From Cylindrotheca closterium (taxonomy: Eukaryota; Bacillariophyta; Bacillariophyceae; Bacillariales; Bacillariaceae): 64,000 bases of DNA. Shown one piece after another: positions 61,545 through 64,000 of the stretch. Below the pieces are notes generated by a model. That model was not told where the DNA came from. It saw only the letters and a list, made by a program, of their open reading frames with translations, and did no database searches. Within the stretch, counting starts at the first letter, position 1. Each line of letters starts with the position of its first letter. A program made the position numbers and the translations under genes. The DNA lies in the NCBI GenBank assembly GCA_933822405.4, contig CAKOGP040000335.1, positions 1 through 64,000 on the forward strand, in the 5' to 3' direction.

Positions 61545-63050
61545 TTATTTTTTGTCGAAGAACTGTTGGACAAGATGCGCAGCTCTTTGGCCGCTGATAA
61601 GTGCCCCGTGCACGCTACCCATGTGCTCTGATTCCGTTGCTTCGCCAGCAAAGATAAGCCTCCCTTCCCATTCTGGAGCGCTAAAGGCATCCACATGACG
61701 TTCCAGCGTTCCCAGTTTTACAGAACTGTAAGACCCTTTCGTATAAGGATCTTCTTCCCATCTTGTGACATGGCAGTGTGTGCATAGCTCTTCAACGTTT
61801 TCAATCGGCATCGTATCTTCAAGGTATTGAATGACAAAATGCATTAATTCTTCAGTTCTTTTCCCTGTTGCCCACTCCCCTAGATCACCACATAATACTG
61901 CCTCCATACACGGCACGCCGTGTTTTGCCCAGAGATTATTGACCAGGAGATACTTGCCTTTCTTGTCGGGTTCGTTTTCCTCTCGAATCAGCCCAATTAA
62001 GGGTTCATCTATCGGCCAGAAAATGGTGCTAAACGTCAGGAACACTTTCTTGTAGTTTCCAGCTGAAATCGCGGACACAGCTTCCAATTTCTCTTGCGTC
62101 AAACTGGGCTGGAACACGGAGGATGCTGTAGACTGCAGACACCCGAGAGGAAGAGTACAAACGCAACAATCTGCAATTACAACCAAGCCCGACGATGATT
62201 CAACACGCACTGAGTCGTTCAGTCTGACTATCTTGTCTACCTGTTGTTCCAATAGAACCCTTCCCTCTAACTTGGACACCAATGGATCTAGAACTGATCG
62301 CATTCCGCTCTTAACCTTGCAGTGTGGTCCAGGATAATCACCGTGGTTTGAATATGTGTGATCATTCAAGTCCTGGTTATCATCGTCATTGAAAAGTGAG
62401 TAGAGAGGGAGCAGAGAGGAAGAAATTCCGTTCCAATTTTCATTCAAAAAGGTATAGAATGGACATAAGCGCTCGACGGCTGTATTCATCGGAAAAATTG
62501 CATTCTCTTCTCGAAGGACTATTGAACGGGCCTCTTCCACACTCAGGTGAACAGTCTTCATACCCTCTCCGTCTTCGAACATCTTACCAGCATATTCGGA
62601 AATCTTCCTTTGGATTGCATAGTGTCTCTTGAGAGCCTCATCAATTGTTGCTGAACCGTTGGGGATGCGTTCTTTATTCGCAAAGATTGCGATGGCTCCT
62701 TCGTTGTGCAAAATACTCATCGGCCTCATCCACGCATTGCCTTGAAAAATTATATCGACTTCACCATTAGTGTCCCGATCACGATCTCGAAGCAACTGGA
62801 CCATAGGATTCTCGTTTCCGTCTTCTCCCAGCCCATGAATCCACGACGCCCCATGATCTCTGTAGAATCCACGATGCCCCATGATCTCTGTAGAGTATAT
62901 CCTACCACCAACCCTGTCGCGAGCTTCCACGACAACAAAAGAGAGCTCTGTGTTGTCCTTCAAATCTGCAGCGCATTGAAGACCGCTGGCCCCTGATCCA
63001 ATGATCACAACATCAACCTTTTGCATAGCGTAGCCCTTTCCATTGCCCAT
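61545..63050 (-). CDS. Flavin amine oxidase (polyamine oxidase type)
   Basis: Single exon, 501 residues from the ATG at 63050. Polyamine oxidases use FAD to oxidise spermine or spermidine. The N-terminal FAD fold is complete: VDVVIIGSGASGLQCAADLK, then VVEARDRVGGRIYS. The substrate-domain motif DHGASWIHGLG follows, and the C-terminal FAD motif LIFAGEATESEHMGSVHGAL is intact. No targeting peptide is visible, so the cytosol is likely. A 28-bp direct duplication at 62842-62897 sits between GGRIY and the DHGASW motif and changes reading frame between its copies. LSD1-like demethylase is less likely because no tower or SWIRM domain is present. Confidence 0.9.
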   Translation of the reverse strand: MGNGKGYAMQKVDVVIIGSGASGLQCAADLKDNTELSFVVVEARDRVGGRIYSTEIMGHRGFYRDHGASWIHGLGEDGNENPMVQLLRDRDRDTNGEVDIIFQGNAWMRPMSILHNEGAIAIFANKERIPNGSATIDEALKRHYAIQRKISEYAGKMFEDGEGMKTVHLSVEEARSIVLREENAIFPMNTAVERLCPFYTFLNENWNGISSSLLPLYSLFNDDDNQDLNDHTYSNHGDYPGPHCKVKSGMRSVLDPLVSKLEGRVLLEQQVDKIVRLNDSVRVESSSGLVVIADCCVCTLPLGCLQSTASSVFQPSLTQEKLEAVSAISAGNYKKVFLTFSTIFWPIDEPLIGLIREENEPDKKGKYLLVNNLWAKHGVPCMEAVLCGDLGEWATGKRTEELMHFVIQYLEDTMPIENVEELCTHCHVTRWEEDPYTKGSYSSVKLGTLERHVDAFSAPEWEGRLIFAGEATESEHMGSVHGALISGQRAAHLVQQFFDKK

Positions 63051-63574
63051 CTCTGCCACGCGCTGAAGTCAATCTTGAAACCCATGCTCCATTGGGAGTA
63101 CGCTAAGCAATACAACCAATGTCGGTATACGATAAGCCGGCATTGCTGAGTTTCCAAGCATAGACAGGATGAACCACCAGTCAGTGACTGAAGAAGGCCG
63201 TACCAGGTACGCGTACCACTCTGTAGTAATCGTGGTATGACGCATGACAGACTTCGTCTGTACTTCGTTCCTCCGTCACATGTGTTGATATGTTACAAAT
63301 ATAATAAAAAACTAAAAAAGTCTCATTACAACAGATTGGTGCACGTACCTGGTACGTGTACACGTGTGCCAGGCCTTTTGTACGGCCTGCCTTCAGTACC
63401 AGCGAACTTTTGACCGGTATTCGTACGGTAAGTTTGAAAGAGGTAAACCCGGATATTTCGAACAATTCAAAATCTCAAGTCCAACAAACCAAAGAAATGC
63501 CACTCGCCAGACTGACTCCTTCCATGGTTTATTGTACGGCATGAATACAACAGTCAACCAAAGTCAGGAAAAGG
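63051..63574. other. Divergent promoter region with GTACC clusters
   Basis: No gene is seen. GTACCAGGTACGCGTACC near 63200 and ACGTACCTGGTACGTGTACA near 63343 belong to the recurrent GTAC-rich type. Confidence 0.45.
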
Positions 63575-64000
63575 ATGCAGTCGTCTCATATCTCAGTGCA
63601 GAGCCTTTGGCCTTCATGGGTTGTTGTAAGGATTACCGCCATTGCCTCTCTTGGTGGCGTCTTGTTCGGTTATGATAGTGGGTGCATTTCAGGTGCTCTT
63701 CCGCAGATACAGGAATCACTAGCTTTGGACAGTGGGCGTTCGGAATTGATTGTGTCTACCCTCTACTTTGGGGCGGTTTTTGGTGCTGTGGTTGGCAGCA
63801 GCATTTGTGATTTGTTTGGGAGACGAACGACAATCTTGTTGACTGATGTTGTCTTCATCATTGGTGCTGTCTGTCTATTTCTCTCAACCAACTATGCAGA
63901 CATAATTTTGGGAAGATTTATCGTTGGTATAGCTGTTGCTATTTCTGGTATCGCTGATGTGAGTTATTTGCACGAGATTTCGCCAATCGAAATCAGAGGA
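63575..64000 (+). CDS. Sugar/inositol transporter of the major facilitator superfamily (5' part)
   Basis: The gene runs off the right edge; 142 codons are visible from the ATG at 63575. The protein enters transmembrane helix 1 with ASLGGVLFGYDSGCISGALP, the GYDxGxxSGA signature of the sugar porter family. LIVSTLYFGAVFGAVVGSSI is helix 2, then the loop DLFGRRTTILLTDVVFIIGA (GRR motif), helix 3, and GRFIVGIAVAISGIADVSYL with the partial motif preceding PxxxRG. It ends at ...SPIEIRG, the PESPR-like region. An overlapping open frame beginning at 63541 is another reading of the same bases. Confidence 0.88.
   Translation, partial: MQSSHISVQSLWPSWVVVRITAIASLGGVLFGYDSGCISGALPQIQESLALDSGRSELIVSTLYFGAVFGAVVGSSICDLFGRRTTILLTDVVFIIGAVCLFLSTNYADIILGRFIVGIAVAISGIADVSYLHEISPIEIRG

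Noticed and set aside
63364..63675. Open frame with ATG at 63541 before the transporter
   Set aside because: It reads the same bases out of frame with the sugar-porter motif; the ATG at 63575 opens the recognisable frame.
1..64000. CRISPR arrays, bacterial operons, rRNA or tRNA genes
   Set aside because: No regularly spaced repeats, ribosome-binding sites, or RNA gene signatures were seen; splicing and targeting peptides show nuclear eukaryotic DNA.

Overview
The window looks like nuclear DNA of a diatom, most likely a pennate species. Genes are compact and carry short GT-AG introns (about 60-130 bp). Several plastid-directed proteins start with a signal peptide ending at an ASAF-like cleavage motif (ATSFQP, VTAFVP). 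The gene set is eukaryotic (SKP1, EMC2, GINS/Sld5, TFIIH p34, Arp1, KEOPS Pcc1), and a Copia retrotransposon is present. All identities come from reading motifs and splicing exons by hand; no database search was run.

Layout. 0.4-5.6 kb: a PsbQ/Psb31-like thylakoid lumen protein, a non-coding stretch bounded by an 18-bp inverted repeat, a spliced Hsp33, a basic RS-like protein and a small secreted protein. 6-20.6 kb: an MDC1-like BRCT protein, a BTB/T1 protein, EMC2, SKP1, a kinase-fold protein lacking catalytic motifs, an alpha/beta hydrolase, plastid ClpB and mitochondrial L21. 20.7-29.4 kb is the accessory zone: an ankyrin pseudogene, an apparently young Copia element (171-bp LTRs identical by eye, TTTTG target duplication), a DUF3228-like gene and an acyl-CoA dehydrogenase pseudogene. 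29.6-42.3 kb: a coiled-coil protein, Sld5, Pcc1, pirin, a prolyl hydroxylase with a ShK domain, a small plastid-type protein and an SRPK kinase. 42.5-64 kb: Arp1, an HROB-like OB-fold protein, a plastid hydrolase, an unknown mitochondrial protein, mitochondrial S18, Golgi CASP, a full ABCC transporter, a second ten-exon prolyl 4-hydroxylase, TFIIH p34, an amine oxidase and the start of a sugar transporter.

Genes are independent and often divergent or convergent, with no operons. Themes recur: genome maintenance (MDC1-like, Sld5, HROB-like, TFIIH p34), secretory pathway and prolyl hydroxylation (EMC2, CASP, two hydroxylases), plastid proteostasis (ClpB, perhaps Hsp33) and mitochondrial translation (L21, S18).

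The most striking signals are (1) a 10-nt microexon in the first prolyl hydroxylase flanked by two introns that are clearly copies of each other, suggesting intron gain; (2) a Copia element whose gag and pol share one frame separated by a single UGA inside a predicted hairpin; (3) a primer-binding-site position in that element that is perfectly complementary to its own LTR; and (4) an MDC1-like protein with three SDxxTD acidic repeats.
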